NCBI GenBank assembly: GCA_016865505.2
Contig: AP025252.1
Location: 744,001 to 808,000, forward strand
DNA: 64,000 bases
Reading direction: 5' to 3'
DNA from: Bryobacterales bacterium F-183
GTDB taxonomy: Bacteria; Acidobacteriota; Terriglobia; Bryobacterales; Bryobacteraceae
Below the pieces are notes generated by a model. The model ran no database searches, was not told the origin of the DNA, and saw only the letters and a list, made by a program, of their open reading frames with translations. Shown here in pieces: positions 51,951 through 60,023 of this stretch. The translations under genes and the position numbers were made by a program. Every line of letters starts with the position of its first letter. Within the stretch, counting starts at the first letter, position 1.

Positions 51951-52742
51951 ATGAAACGCCAATTTGTGAACGTCGCACTTACGGCGGCCTGCGCGCTGGC
52001 GCTGTTTGGCACCGCCTGCGGCAAGAAGACTGTCGCATCGAGCGCCCCGCCCCCGCCGCCGCCTGCTCCCACCGAGGCGCCGAAGCCCGCTGAGAAGCCT
52101 GTGATCTCCGCCTTTACCGCCGAACCCAGCACCGTTGTGAAGGGCAGCCCGTCGACCTTGCGCTGGTCGATTTCCGGCGCCAGCGATGTGTCGATCGACC
52201 AGGGTATCGGATCGGTACAGGCGAGCGGCACCCGCCAGGTGTATCCTTCGAACGACACCACCTACACTCTGATCGCGCGTGGCGTTGGCGGCACCAGTAG
52301 CATGACCGTTAGCGTCCGCGTGACCGCTCCCGAAGCTCCGCCCGTGGCCAAGCCGACCGTGACGACCCGCCGTTCGGCCAGCGAGTTCCTGTCGCAGGAA
52401 GTGCAGGATGCTTACTTCGACTACGACAGCTTCTCGATCCGTGACGACGCCCGTGGCGTTCTGACCAACGACGCGGCCGCCATCAAGCGCTTCTTCTCGG
52501 ACGACAACTACACCGGCACGTCGATTGTGATCGAAGGTCACTGCGACGAGCGTGGTTCGGACGCCTACAACGTGGCTCTGGGCGACAAGCGCGCGCAGGC
52601 CGCTATGGACTTCCTGAAGGGCCTGGGCGTAGCGGAAAACCGGCTGAAGACGGTGAGCTTTGGCAAGGAACGCCAGACCTGCAGCGAAGCGACGGAAAGC
52701 TGCTGGCAGCAGAACCGCCGCGTACATTTTGCTGCGCAGTAA
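51951..52742 (+). CDS. pal: Peptidoglycan-associated lipoprotein Pal with extra Ig-like domain
   Basis: 263 residues. Lipoprotein signal (TAACALALFGTAC, cysteine near 22), a proline-rich linker, an Ig-like domain (about 45-125, PSTVVKGSPSTLRWSISGAS), then an OmpA/Pal domain (about 145-262) with VQDAYFDYDSFSIRDDAR, IEGHCDERGSDAYNVALGDK and RAQAAMDFLKGLGV. The Ig-like domain makes it longer than standard Pal (about 170 residues). AGGAGGA lies at 51930-51936, 14 nt from the ATG. Confidence 0.93.
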   Translation: MKRQFVNVALTAACALALFGTACGKKTVASSAPPPPPPAPTEAPKPAEKPVISAFTAEPSTVVKGSPSTLRWSISGASDVSIDQGIGSVQASGTRQVYPSNDTTYTLIARGVGGTSSMTVSVRVTAPEAPPVAKPTVTTRRSASEFLSQEVQDAYFDYDSFSIRDDARGVLTNDAAAIKRFFSDDNYTGTSIVIEGHCDERGSDAYNVALGDKRAQAAMDFLKGLGVAENRLKTVSFGKERQTCSEATESCWQQNRRVHFAAQ

Positions 52743-52781
52743 GTAAGCGCAGACGGTACACTGAAGTTAGACAAGCAGATG

Positions 52782-52815
52782 GCGAGGCCGACCCCACAGG
52801 TTGCGCCTCGCCTTT
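52782..52815 (+). terminator. Terminator- or attenuator-like hairpin between pal and cpoB
   Basis: Perfect 8-bp stem (GGCGAGGC 52782-52789 with GCCTCGCC 52805-52812), 15-nt loop, followed by TTTA. Weak T-run suggests partial termination within the Tol-Pal operon. Confidence 0.5.
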
Positions 52816-52857
52816 ATGCATGGCACTAATCCCGGAGACAACGGCAGTAGCAACACG

Positions 52858-53793
52858 ATGATTCGACGCTCAACCACTTTATGCAGCCTTCTTTTGGGCG
52901 CGTCCGGCATTTTGGCCGCACAAAACCAGAAGGACATGATCATCCAGATGCAGCGCGACATGGGGCTGCTGCAGGAGCAGGTCCGCACAATGCAGCGGAC
53001 GCAGGACGAGAAGTTCGCGGCGATCACGGAGAACCTGCGTACGACGTTGGATGTCGTGAACCGGCTCACGGCGACGCTGGCGGTGACGCAGAAGGACATG
53101 AATGACAAGCTGGGCGAGATCACGCGCAATGTGAGTTCGCCGATGACCAGCATGGGCGGCAAAGTGGATTCGATGGCCGATCAGTTTCAGGGCCTGTCGA
53201 ATTCGGTTGCCGATCTGAACAGCCGACTGGGCAAGCTGGACGCGCGAATCGCTGAGTTGCAGAAGATGATCCAGGTGATTCAGACGCCTCCGGCAGCGCC
53301 TCCTGCCGCGGGTGGCGGCGATGGCATGGCCGCGAATACGACCGGTGGTACCGGTGCAGTGCCGCTGGCTTCCGCGCAGAAGATTTTTGACGACGCGAAT
53401 CGCGACATGCTGGCGGGTAGCTTTGACCTGGCGCTGCAGGGCTTTCAGGATTACCTGAAGAACTACGGCAACACGCAGCAGGCCGCTGACGCGCAGTTTT
53501 ACATCGGCGAGGTGCACTTTCGCCGGGACGACTTTGACAGCGCGGTTCGCGAGTACACGAAGGTTATGGATGCGTATCCGGATTCGAGCCGGGTAGCTGA
53601 TGCTCACTTTAAGAAGGGCATGGCGCTGGTGAAGCTGGGCCGCCGTACGGACGCCAAGAAGGAGTTCCAGACGGTGGTGGAGAAGTTCCCCGGTAATCCG
53701 CTGGTGGCACGTTCGAAAGATTACCTGAAGGCGCTTGGCGTAAATACGAGCCAGGCGCCCGCCCCCAAGAAGTCGACGACACGTAAGCGTTAG
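52858..53793 (+). CDS. cpoB: Tol-Pal system protein CpoB (YbgF)
   Basis: 311 residues from the ATG at 52858, which gives a signal peptide (TTLCSLLLGASGILAAQ). An N-terminal coiled coil (about 20-150; RDMGLLQEQVRTMQRTQDEK) leads to a C-terminal TPR domain (about 185-305; FYIGEVHFRRDDFDSAVREY). CpoB coordinates Tol-Pal constriction with peptidoglycan synthesis. Last gene of the Tol-Pal cluster. A start at 52816 is possible but leaves no clear signal peptide. Confidence 0.92.
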   Translation: MIRRSTTLCSLLLGASGILAAQNQKDMIIQMQRDMGLLQEQVRTMQRTQDEKFAAITENLRTTLDVVNRLTATLAVTQKDMNDKLGEITRNVSSPMTSMGGKVDSMADQFQGLSNSVADLNSRLGKLDARIAELQKMIQVIQTPPAAPPAAGGGDGMAANTTGGTGAVPLASAQKIFDDANRDMLAGSFDLALQGFQDYLKNYGNTQQAADAQFYIGEVHFRRDDFDSAVREYTKVMDAYPDSSRVADAHFKKGMALVKLGRRTDAKKEFQTVVEKFPGNPLVARSKDYLKALGVNTSQAPAPKKSTTRKR

Positions 53794-53808
53794 TTCTTTT
53801 CTGGTCCC

Positions 53809-54795
53809 GTGCGAGTTTCCTGCCTTTCCTTCTTGTTATTCCTTGCAGTACCTCTTTGTTCTGGTGAATTCCCAACTTCTTTGTATGCCTTTCCCGGCAA
53901 GACTCCGTCCATTGACGGCGTGATTTCGCCCGGGGAGTGGGACGATGCGACGCAATTTTATGGCGTCGAGACGTGGACCCCACAGTTTTCCAAAACCACC
54001 GATCCCAACGACTTGTCGCTGCATGGCTGGGTGAAGCATGACGGCAAGCGGTTGTACTTTGCTTTTGAGGTCGTCGACGACGTGCTGTACGGGATCGACA
54101 CGCCGCGCTGGCTGCCGTCCAATAACGCCAAGGCTCACGAGCTGACCCGCGAGGGCTGGCCGTGGTTCGGCGATGAGATGGAGCTGCTGATCAACGCGTC
54201 CAACAAATGGACGGGGAATGAGAATGCGGCAGGGGACGGGTCGTCCTGGCAGATGGTGGTGAACCTCACCAAGTCCCGCCTGGGTGGCGTGGGCAAGGGA
54301 GGATTGCTTGAAGGCGAGCCTCGTAGCAAGGAAGCGGCGTGGAATACGTATCGCGAATGGATCGAGCGCGGGGCGATGGAAGCTGTCGCAAGGCCGTTTG
54401 ACCTCAATCGGCGGTTGTCGAAGGACAAGCGTAAGGGGTACGTGATTGAGTGGGCGGTGAACTTTGACCCGTGTCTGGAGGTGGAGCCTGGGAAGTTTTA
54501 CTCGCCGGCGATGGGGAACAAGCCGATGGGCTTGAACATCGCACTGGGGGATCTGGATGAGCCGGAGCGCGGGCAGGGCAACTTCGGCAACTTCCACCAT
54601 GAGGACTGGTTTGCGGGTCGTAAGGATACGCGGACGCAGTTACGGGAGTGGGGTACGTTGTGGATGATGTCGGGGGCCCGGGTGGAGCGTCCTGGTCCGG
54701 CGGCGGCTGCTGCTGGTGCTCCGAAAGCGGCGGCGCCGGCGCCAGCAAAGAAGAAGGGTACGGCGGCGGCACCTGCCACTCGGAAGAAGAAGTAA
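53809..54795 (+). CDS. Exported CBM9-like carbohydrate-binding protein
   Basis: 328 residues from a GTG at 53809. Signal peptide (CLSFLLFLAVPLCSG), then a carbohydrate-binding family 9-like beta-sandwich (about 25-215) with SIDGVISPGEWDDATQFYGV, RLYFAFEVVDDVLYG and the WFGDEMELLINA motif. After this a further beta-rich region, then a low-complexity A/P/K tail (residues about 295-328). No catalytic motif is seen. It lies 15 nt after cpoB, so it could be read through from the Tol-Pal operon, but a functional link is not evident. Confidence 0.75.
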   Translation: MRVSCLSFLLFLAVPLCSGEFPTSLYAFPGKTPSIDGVISPGEWDDATQFYGVETWTPQFSKTTDPNDLSLHGWVKHDGKRLYFAFEVVDDVLYGIDTPRWLPSNNAKAHELTREGWPWFGDEMELLINASNKWTGNENAAGDGSSWQMVVNLTKSRLGGVGKGGLLEGEPRSKEAAWNTYREWIERGAMEAVARPFDLNRRLSKDKRKGYVIEWAVNFDPCLEVEPGKFYSPAMGNKPMGLNIALGDLDEPERGQGNFGNFHHEDWFAGRKDTRTQLREWGTLWMMSGARVERPGPAAAAAGAPKAAAPAPAKKKGTAAAPATRKKK

Positions 54796-55128
54796 ACGCG
54801 CGCGCCTGGTCGTTCGGTACGTACTACCCTTGGACGTTACGCGGAAGACCCTAGTGGATTGATCCTCCAGATCGGTACCGTCATACAAACCTGATACGCA
54901 AGATAACTGCAGGGGCCATTTCGCACGCGGCGCACTTGGCGGCGTCTGCCCTTACAACACAAGTGCGGACCCGGGGATGGGGGTAGCGGAAGCTGCTCCC
55001 GTCCCTTCCTGAATTAGGGGATGTCCGTACGCCTGTAGAAATGGTCTATGCCTTTTGTGTCTATGCCTTTTGTGTCAGACCGGTCTGACACAAAAGGGGG
55101 ATGCCTACTTGCCTCTTAAGACCTTCCT
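54796..55128. other. Gap without genes
   Basis: 333 bases between the CBM9-like gene and the minus-strand HAD gene. I find no plausible gene. It holds the palindromic repeat described at 55045-55097 and possible imperfect hairpins around 54965-55005. Confidence 0.6.
55045..55097. repeat. Direct repeat plus 32-bp perfect palindrome (REP-like family)
   Basis: The 15-mer TCTATGCCTTTTGTG occurs twice in tandem (55045-55059 and 55060-55074). The second copy runs into a perfect 32-bp palindrome, CCTTTTGTGTCAGACC (55066-55081) against GGTCTGACACAAAAGG (55082-55097). Core GTGTCAGACC and CTGACAC are shared with the repeat at 63412-63487. Confidence 0.9.
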
Positions 55129-55839
55129 CTAGCGGAATAGCTCCCGTAGCTCGGTAAACCGTTCGACCGTCAGCAAGTGGCTTCGGGTGGGCTGGCGGAT
55201 CTCTGCTTTCTCCAGGATCCAGGTGCGCTCGTGGGGGACGTAGATCGCGTTTAGGCCCGCGTCGAGCGACGGATTGATGTCGGACTTTGGGGAGTTGCCG
55301 ATCATCCACGCCCTTGCGATGTCGAGGTCGCGTTCCACAGCCAGGCTCTCGTAAACCGAGGTGTTCTTCTCCCGCACGATACGGGTATGGCTGAAATAGT
55401 GCGCGAGACCTGAACGGTCGATCTTCATCTGCTGCTCGTCGGGGTTTCCTTTAGTGAGCAGCAGCAGGTCATGCCCGCAGGCGGCGAGGTAGGCGATGGT
55501 GTCCTCGACGCCGGGGAGTAGCTCCATTGGGGCTTCCAGGATGCGCTCGGCGAAGCTCATGACTGTCGCCAAGTCGGCGTCGCAGACGTGACGCTCGCAG
55601 AGGTGCTGGTAGACCTCCTGCAGGTTCTTGCCGAAGCGGTGGCTGCCGTAGCCGTGGATCTTGGCGTTGGCGGCTTCGAGTTCATCCAGGATGTCGCGGA
55701 CCTGGGTGGCGCTGAGCGAGGAGTGCGCGAGAAAATCCACGAACTCGTCGAAGGCCCGCTCGAAGTAGATGTTGTTCTCCCAGAGCGTATCGTCGGCGTC
55801 GAAGATGAGGTGCTGGCGCCCGTGGATTTCGACGGGCAT
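55129..55839 (-). CDS. HAD-superfamily hydrolase
   Basis: 236 residues from the ATG at 55839. HAD motif I IFDADDTLWENNIYF (the two catalytic aspartates at about 11 and 13), motif II in LLLLTKGNPDEQ, and motif III/IV region ARAWMIGNSPKSDINPSLDA near the C terminus. A helical cap follows motif I. Phosphatase activity on a small phosphate ester is likely, substrate unknown. It starts 4 nt after the LON-domain gene's stop on the same strand. Confidence 0.9.
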   Translation of the reverse strand: MPVEIHGRQHLIFDADDTLWENNIYFERAFDEFVDFLAHSSLSATQVRDILDELEAANAKIHGYGSHRFGKNLQEVYQHLCERHVCDADLATVMSFAERILEAPMELLPGVEDTIAYLAACGHDLLLLTKGNPDEQQMKIDRSGLAHYFSHTRIVREKNTSVYESLAVERDLDIARAWMIGNSPKSDINPSLDAGLNAIYVPHERTWILEKAEIRQPTRSHLLTVERFTELRELFR

Positions 55840-55843
55840 CGTG

Positions 55844-56476
55844 CTATTCCTGCTCCTCGACACGGCGTTTGCCGTGCCCGTTGCGGGGGGCCACCTTCTG
55901 GATGTGCTGGGTGTACTTCTGCTTCTGCAGGTACGCGGGCAGGAACTCGGCGATGTGCTTCAAGCGGCGGGTTTCGCTGCGGATGCCTAACAGGGACTGG
56001 CGGAACTCCAGGTCCGGGATGGAGGCCGCGATTTGAAAGCTGACCTGCGGGTCCGTCCAGCGGGGTTCGTGTTCGACGCCGGTGAACTGGGACAGTTCCT
56101 TCCAGACCTCGGTGGCGCGTTCGACGTCATCGTCGGGAGCGACGGAGTCCTCTTCGTCGTCGAAGAACTCGACGCGTCCACGGAGGAAGGGGCGCTCCTC
56201 GTCCACACTTTGGATTTCGAAGCGGCGGCGGCCGGCGGTAGAGATGTCGAGGCGGCCGTCTTCATAGCGTTCGATGACGCGGTCGACGATGGCCGTACAG
56301 CCGAGGTTCGCGATGCCTTTGGTGGTGGCGAGGACGATGCCGAACTCGTTGCCCTTTTCGGCCAGGATTTCACCGAACATTTCACGGTAGCGCTCCTCGA
56401 AGATGTGGAGCGGCATGGGGGTCCGGGGAAAGAGCACTGCCTGAAGGGGGAACAACGGCAGTAGCGGCGATGGCAT
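55844..56476 (-). CDS. LON substrate-binding-domain protein
   Basis: 210 residues, the PF02190-type N-terminal Lon domain without the ATPase/protease. Signature PLFPLQAVLFPRTPMPLHIF, then EERYREMFGEI, and DGRLDISTAGRRRFEI. Such stand-alone proteins are probably peptide-binding; role not established. A basic C-terminal tail (NGHGKRRVEEQE) differs from the usual end. Precedes the HAD gene in a short minus-strand operon; divergent from aroK. Confidence 0.88.
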   Translation of the reverse strand: MPSPLLPLFPLQAVLFPRTPMPLHIFEERYREMFGEILAEKGNEFGIVLATTKGIANLGCTAIVDRVIERYEDGRLDISTAGRRRFEIQSVDEERPFLRGRVEFFDDEEDSVAPDDDVERATEVWKELSQFTGVEHEPRWTDPQVSFQIAASIPDLEFRQSLLGIRSETRRLKHIAEFLPAYLQKQKYTQHIQKVAPRNGHGKRRVEEQE

Positions 56477-56501
56477 ATGCTACCATTATCCCCTTTGACG
56501 A

Positions 56502-57035
56502 ATGATCCTCAAGCTGAAGCGTACTCCGGGACTGTACCTGACCGGATTCATGGGTAGCGGCAAGACCACCATCGGCGAGCGCCTCGCGGATGAGCTGGGG
56601 TGGAGCTTCGTCGATATGGATGCGGACATTGTGAGTTCGCAGGGTACGTCCATCGCCGACATTTTTGATACAGGTGGCGAGGAGGCGTTCCGGTCGATCG
56701 AGACGGAGTGCTTGCGCAAGCGCGTACGCATGATCCAGAGCGGCCGTCCGATGGTGGTGGCGCTGGGTGGCGGTGCGTTCGCGCAGGAAGCGAACATCCG
56801 GTTGCTGCAGGACAACGGCATCGCAGTATGGCTGGATGCGCCGCTGGAGCTGATTCGGCGACGCCTGGAAGGGGCGACGGACCGGCCTCTGGCGCGGGAT
56901 CCCGAGCGGTTCGAACAACTGTACAACACACGGCGCGAGGCGTACTCCAAGGCCGACTACCGGGTGGAGATCCGCAACAACGATCCGATGGACGCCGTCC
57001 GGCAGATCCTCGAATTGCCTCTGTTTACGCCGTAA
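56502..57035 (+). CDS. aroK: Shikimate kinase
   Basis: 177 residues. Phosphorylates shikimate in the chorismate pathway. Walker A GFMGSGKTTIGERLA, shikimate-binding region FVDMDADIVSSQGTSIADIF and the EEAFRSIE segment, then VVALGGGAFAQ, the lid arginine in RPLARDP. Length is right for the family. It is followed 21 nt later by accD on the same strand. Confidence 0.93.
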   Translation: MILKLKRTPGLYLTGFMGSGKTTIGERLADELGWSFVDMDADIVSSQGTSIADIFDTGGEEAFRSIETECLRKRVRMIQSGRPMVVALGGGAFAQEANIRLLQDNGIAVWLDAPLELIRRRLEGATDRPLARDPERFEQLYNTRREAYSKADYRVEIRNNDPMDAVRQILELPLFTP

Positions 57036-57056
57036 AAGGTTTACACTAGGTTAAGT

Positions 57057-57905
57057 ATGGCTTGGTTTACCCGTCAGACGACGGGAGCGGTAGGCACGCC
57101 GGAGTCCGAGAAGACCGTCAAAACAGAGGGTCTTTGGGAGAAGTGCGACGGCTGCGGGCAGATCATCTGGCGGAAGACGCTCGAAGAGTCGATGTTCTGC
57201 TGCCCGAAGTGCAACCACCACTTCAAGATCGACGCGCGTACGCGGCTGGCGTATCTGTTTGACGATGGCGCATTTGAGGAGCACGACGCGGGGCTGTCTT
57301 CGACCAATCCGCTGGAGTTCCGGGACTCAAAGTCCTACACTGATCGTCTGAGCGCGATGCAGAAGGCGACGGGATTGCGGGATGCGATCATCTGCGGGTC
57401 CGGCAAGATCAACGGGATCGCTGCGCAGGTCTGCTCGATGGAGCTGAAGTTCGTCGGCGGCAGCATGGGTTCGGTGGTCGGGGAGAAGATTACCCGGGCG
57501 ATTGAACGGTGCCTGGCGCTACGGCAGCCGCTGGTGATTGTGTCCGCTTCCGGCGGCGCGCGCATGCAGGAAGGCGCGGTGTCGCTGATGCAGATGGCCA
57601 AGATCTCGGCGGCGTTGATGCGCCTGGATGAGGCGAAGCTGCCGTTTATCAGTCTGCTGACCGATCCCACGACGGGTGGCGTGTCGGCATCCTTTGCGAT
57701 GCTGGGCGACCTGAACATCGCGGAGCCGGGGGCGCAGATTGGGTTTGCGGGTCCTCGAGTGATTGAGCAGACGATCCGGCAGAAGCTGCCCGAGGGGTTC
57801 CAGCGGAGCGAGTTCCTGGTGAAGCACGGGTTTCTGGATGCGGTGGTGCCGCGGCAGAACCTGAAGGATTACATCAGCCGGACGTTCCGGTTCTTCCTGT
57901 CCTAG
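57057..57905 (+). CDS. accD: Acetyl-CoA carboxylase carboxyltransferase subunit beta
   Basis: 282 residues. Zinc ribbon of four cysteines (KCDGCGQIIW and FCCPKCNHHF), the carboxyltransferase N-terminal domain with GSMGSVVGEKITRAIE, SASGGARMQEG and LTDPTTGGVSASFAMLGD. Forms malonyl-CoA for fatty-acid synthesis together with AccA, which is not in the window. A terminator follows. Confidence 0.96.
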   Translation: MAWFTRQTTGAVGTPESEKTVKTEGLWEKCDGCGQIIWRKTLEESMFCCPKCNHHFKIDARTRLAYLFDDGAFEEHDAGLSSTNPLEFRDSKSYTDRLSAMQKATGLRDAIICGSGKINGIAAQVCSMELKFVGGSMGSVVGEKITRAIERCLALRQPLVIVSASGGARMQEGAVSLMQMAKISAALMRLDEAKLPFISLLTDPTTGGVSASFAMLGDLNIAEPGAQIGFAGPRVIEQTIRQKLPEGFQRSEFLVKHGFLDAVVPRQNLKDYISRTFRFFLS

Positions 57906-57936
57906 CACGGACCTGTCAGACAATCCCCAAAAATAC

Positions 57937-57963
57937 GAAAGCCCCGGCGAACCGGGGCTTTTC
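57937..57963 (+). terminator. Rho-independent terminator after accD
   Basis: An 11-bp stem (GAAAGCCCCGG with CCGGGGCTTTTC) with a 4-nt loop and four T. It also lies downstream of the convergent PEP-CTERM gene and may serve both directions. Confidence 0.85.
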
Positions 57964-57992
57964 GATTACTGCTGTGTAAGGGAACTGTTGAC

Positions 57993-58631
57993 TTACCTGG
58001 CTGCGTTCTTGCGGCGGCGATAGGCCATCACAGCAAGACCTGCGACGCCAACACCCATGGTGAGAATCGAAGCCGGTTCCGGAATCGGGTCGGCGTTCGG
58101 GATCACCACGCTGTTGTTCACAGGAGCGGGGGTGCTTCCGTAGCTGATGCCGTAAATCATTGCCAGATAAGCTTCGTACGAGTTAGTGCTGGTGGAACCA
58201 CCCATGATCGGGGTCGAACCGCCGGTGTTGGTGGGCACGAAGCTGGACACGTTCGAGTAACCCGAGTAGTCCGAAGCGTTGATGAACAGGCCGCTGGCGG
58301 CGTTGTTTGTCGTGGTGGTGGTAGGCGTCGAATTCGACAGGCCGCTCCACACGTTGATGAAATTATTGGTGGTTACCGCAGTGTTGCTGCTGCTGGTGGT
58401 GTTATTGGTCCAGGAGAAAATCGCGTTGAGCGGATCCTGGCTCGCCGTTATGTTTGTGTAGTTTGCGGTGTAAGCGGTTGAAACGCCGGTTGAATGATTG
58501 TAAGCGCCGTCGACACCCGTGGACGAATTCATCCACCACTGTCCACATCCTGATCCCACGTTATTTACACAAAGGTCCTGCGCCAGTGCGCAGCCCGCTA
58601 ACAGCAATGCCAAACTTATTGTTTTTTTCAT
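57993..58631 (-). CDS. PEP-CTERM sorting-domain protein (Ser/Thr/Asn-rich)
   Basis: 212 residues. Signal peptide (SLALLLAGCALAQ), a body extremely rich in N, S and T (for example ITASQDPLNAIFSWTNNTTS), and a C-terminal PEP-CTERM tail (IPEPASILTMGVGVAGLAVM, then YRRRKNAAR). A cysteine-containing segment DLCVNNVGSGCGQWW is near the start. Export and exosortase cleavage predicted, role unknown. Its promoter is at 58690-58718 and a GGAGGA at 58649-58654 lies 17 nt from the start codon. Confidence 0.87.
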   Translation of the reverse strand: MKKTISLALLLAGCALAQDLCVNNVGSGCGQWWMNSSTGVDGAYNHSTGVSTAYTANYTNITASQDPLNAIFSWTNNTTSSSNTAVTTNNFINVWSGLSNSTPTTTTTNNAASGLFINASDYSGYSNVSSFVPTNTGGSTPIMGGSTSTNSYEAYLAMIYGISYGSTPAPVNNSVVIPNADPIPEPASILTMGVGVAGLAVMAYRRRKNAAR

Positions 58632-58689
58632 ATCGTCCGCTGTTGCAATCCTCCACGATCCCCCTTTTCAGGGTGCGGTACACTACACG

Positions 58690-58718
58690 ATTGTAGCCGA
58701 GGCAGGACTAAAAGACAA
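58690..58718 (-). promoter_or_regulatory. Promoter of the second PEP-CTERM gene
   Basis: On the minus strand TTGTCT (58718-58713) and TACAAT (58695-58690) with a 17-bp spacer. The 196-base gap 58632-58827 contains no gene besides this promoter region. Confidence 0.5.
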
Positions 58719-58827
58719 TAGGGACTGGGGATCTTTGTACTCCGGTCTCAGTGTATGGTTCTAGGGTGGTCGTACCACACGAAAGCTACTGAGAATACTA
58801 GTATTTCCGGGACGGTGTACTACGCTC

Positions 58828-60003
58828 TTACCCCTTTGCGAGGGTATCCCGGATACGCCCCACTGCGGTGACTAGATTTTCCAACGAGTTAGCGAGGCTA
58901 AAGCGCAGGTAGCCGTCGCCGAAGTCTCCGAAGGCCGTGCCGCTCAGGCAGGCGACTCCAGCGTCATACAGCAATTTGTGAGCTAGCTCACGCGCCGGAA
59001 TTCCCGTACCACCGATGTTGGGAAATGCGTAGAACGCACCCGTTGGTACTGGGCACCGGAACCCAGGTACCTGCGCAATGGCGGTACAGAATGCGTCGCG
59101 CCGTTTGCGGAATTCGGCGACCATCGCCTGGCAGTCGTCCTGGGGTCCGTTGAGGGCGGCGAGGCCGGCGCGCTGTGTAAAACTGGCGGTGCAGGAGTTG
59201 GAATTCACCACCAGTTTACTGATAGCGTCTGACATCCAGGCGGGGTAGACGCCGTAGCCGAGGCGCCATCCGGTCATGGCGTGGGACTTGGAAAAGCCGT
59301 CGACGATGACGGTTTGGTCGGCCATGCCGGGGACAGCGGCGATGGAAAACGGGGCCTCGTCGCCAAAGTAGATGCTGGCGTAGATTTCGTCGGTGATGAC
59401 GACGATGTCCTTGCCCTGCACCATTTCGGCGATGGCCAGGATGTCCTCTTTGGGGATGACGCCGCCGGTGGGGTTGTGCGGCGAGTTGAGGATGAGCATC
59501 CGGGTGCGTGGCGTGATGGAATCCTTCAACTTGTTGAGGTCAAAGGAAAAGCCGCGATCTTCAACGAGCGGAATGGGCACGGGTACGGCTTCCAGAAAGC
59601 GCACGAGCGAGGCGTAGATGGGGAAGCCGGGGTCCGGGTAGATGACCTCGTCGCCCTTTTCGAGGGTGGCCATCATGGCGAAAAACAGCGCGGGTTTGGC
59701 GCCGGGCATGATGCCAATCCGTTCGATTGCAACATTTTGCAGGCCGTGGGTGGTGGCCAGGCGGTCCGAGATCGCCGAGCGGAGTTCGGGCATGCCCATG
59801 GTGGGGCCGTAGTGCGTGTAGCCGTCGTCGAGCGCCTTTTTGCCGGCTTCGACGATGTGCTGGGGTGTGGGAAAGTCCGGTTCGCCGATTTCCAGGTGGA
59901 TGATGTGCTTGCCCTGCGCTTCTAGCGCGCGAGCCTTTTGTAAGACATCAAAGGCACCTTCTACGCCGAGCCGTCCGGTACGTTCCGCCAGTTTGAAAGC
60001 CAT
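58828..60003 (-). CDS. Class I/II PLP aminotransferase
   Basis: 391 residues. Fold type I aminotransferase of the aspartate/aromatic type: N-terminal HIIHLEIGEPDFPTP, TRMLILNSPHNPTGGVIPK, ITDEIYASIYFGDEAP, and the PLP lysine in VDGFSKSHAMTGWRLGYG. Length and sequence match family members annotated AspC/alanine transaminase, but the substrate is not fixed. A 20-nt gap follows the GHL-type gene on the same strand. Confidence 0.93.
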   Translation of the reverse strand: MAFKLAERTGRLGVEGAFDVLQKARALEAQGKHIIHLEIGEPDFPTPQHIVEAGKKALDDGYTHYGPTMGMPELRSAISDRLATTHGLQNVAIERIGIMPGAKPALFFAMMATLEKGDEVIYPDPGFPIYASLVRFLEAVPVPIPLVEDRGFSFDLNKLKDSITPRTRMLILNSPHNPTGGVIPKEDILAIAEMVQGKDIVVITDEIYASIYFGDEAPFSIAAVPGMADQTVIVDGFSKSHAMTGWRLGYGVYPAWMSDAISKLVVNSNSCTASFTQRAGLAALNGPQDDCQAMVAEFRKRRDAFCTAIAQVPGFRCPVPTGAFYAFPNIGGTGIPARELAHKLLYDAGVACLSGTAFGDFGDGYLRFSLANSLENLVTAVGRIRDTLAKG

Positions 60004-60023
60004 GTTTGTATCGCCTCAGTTTC

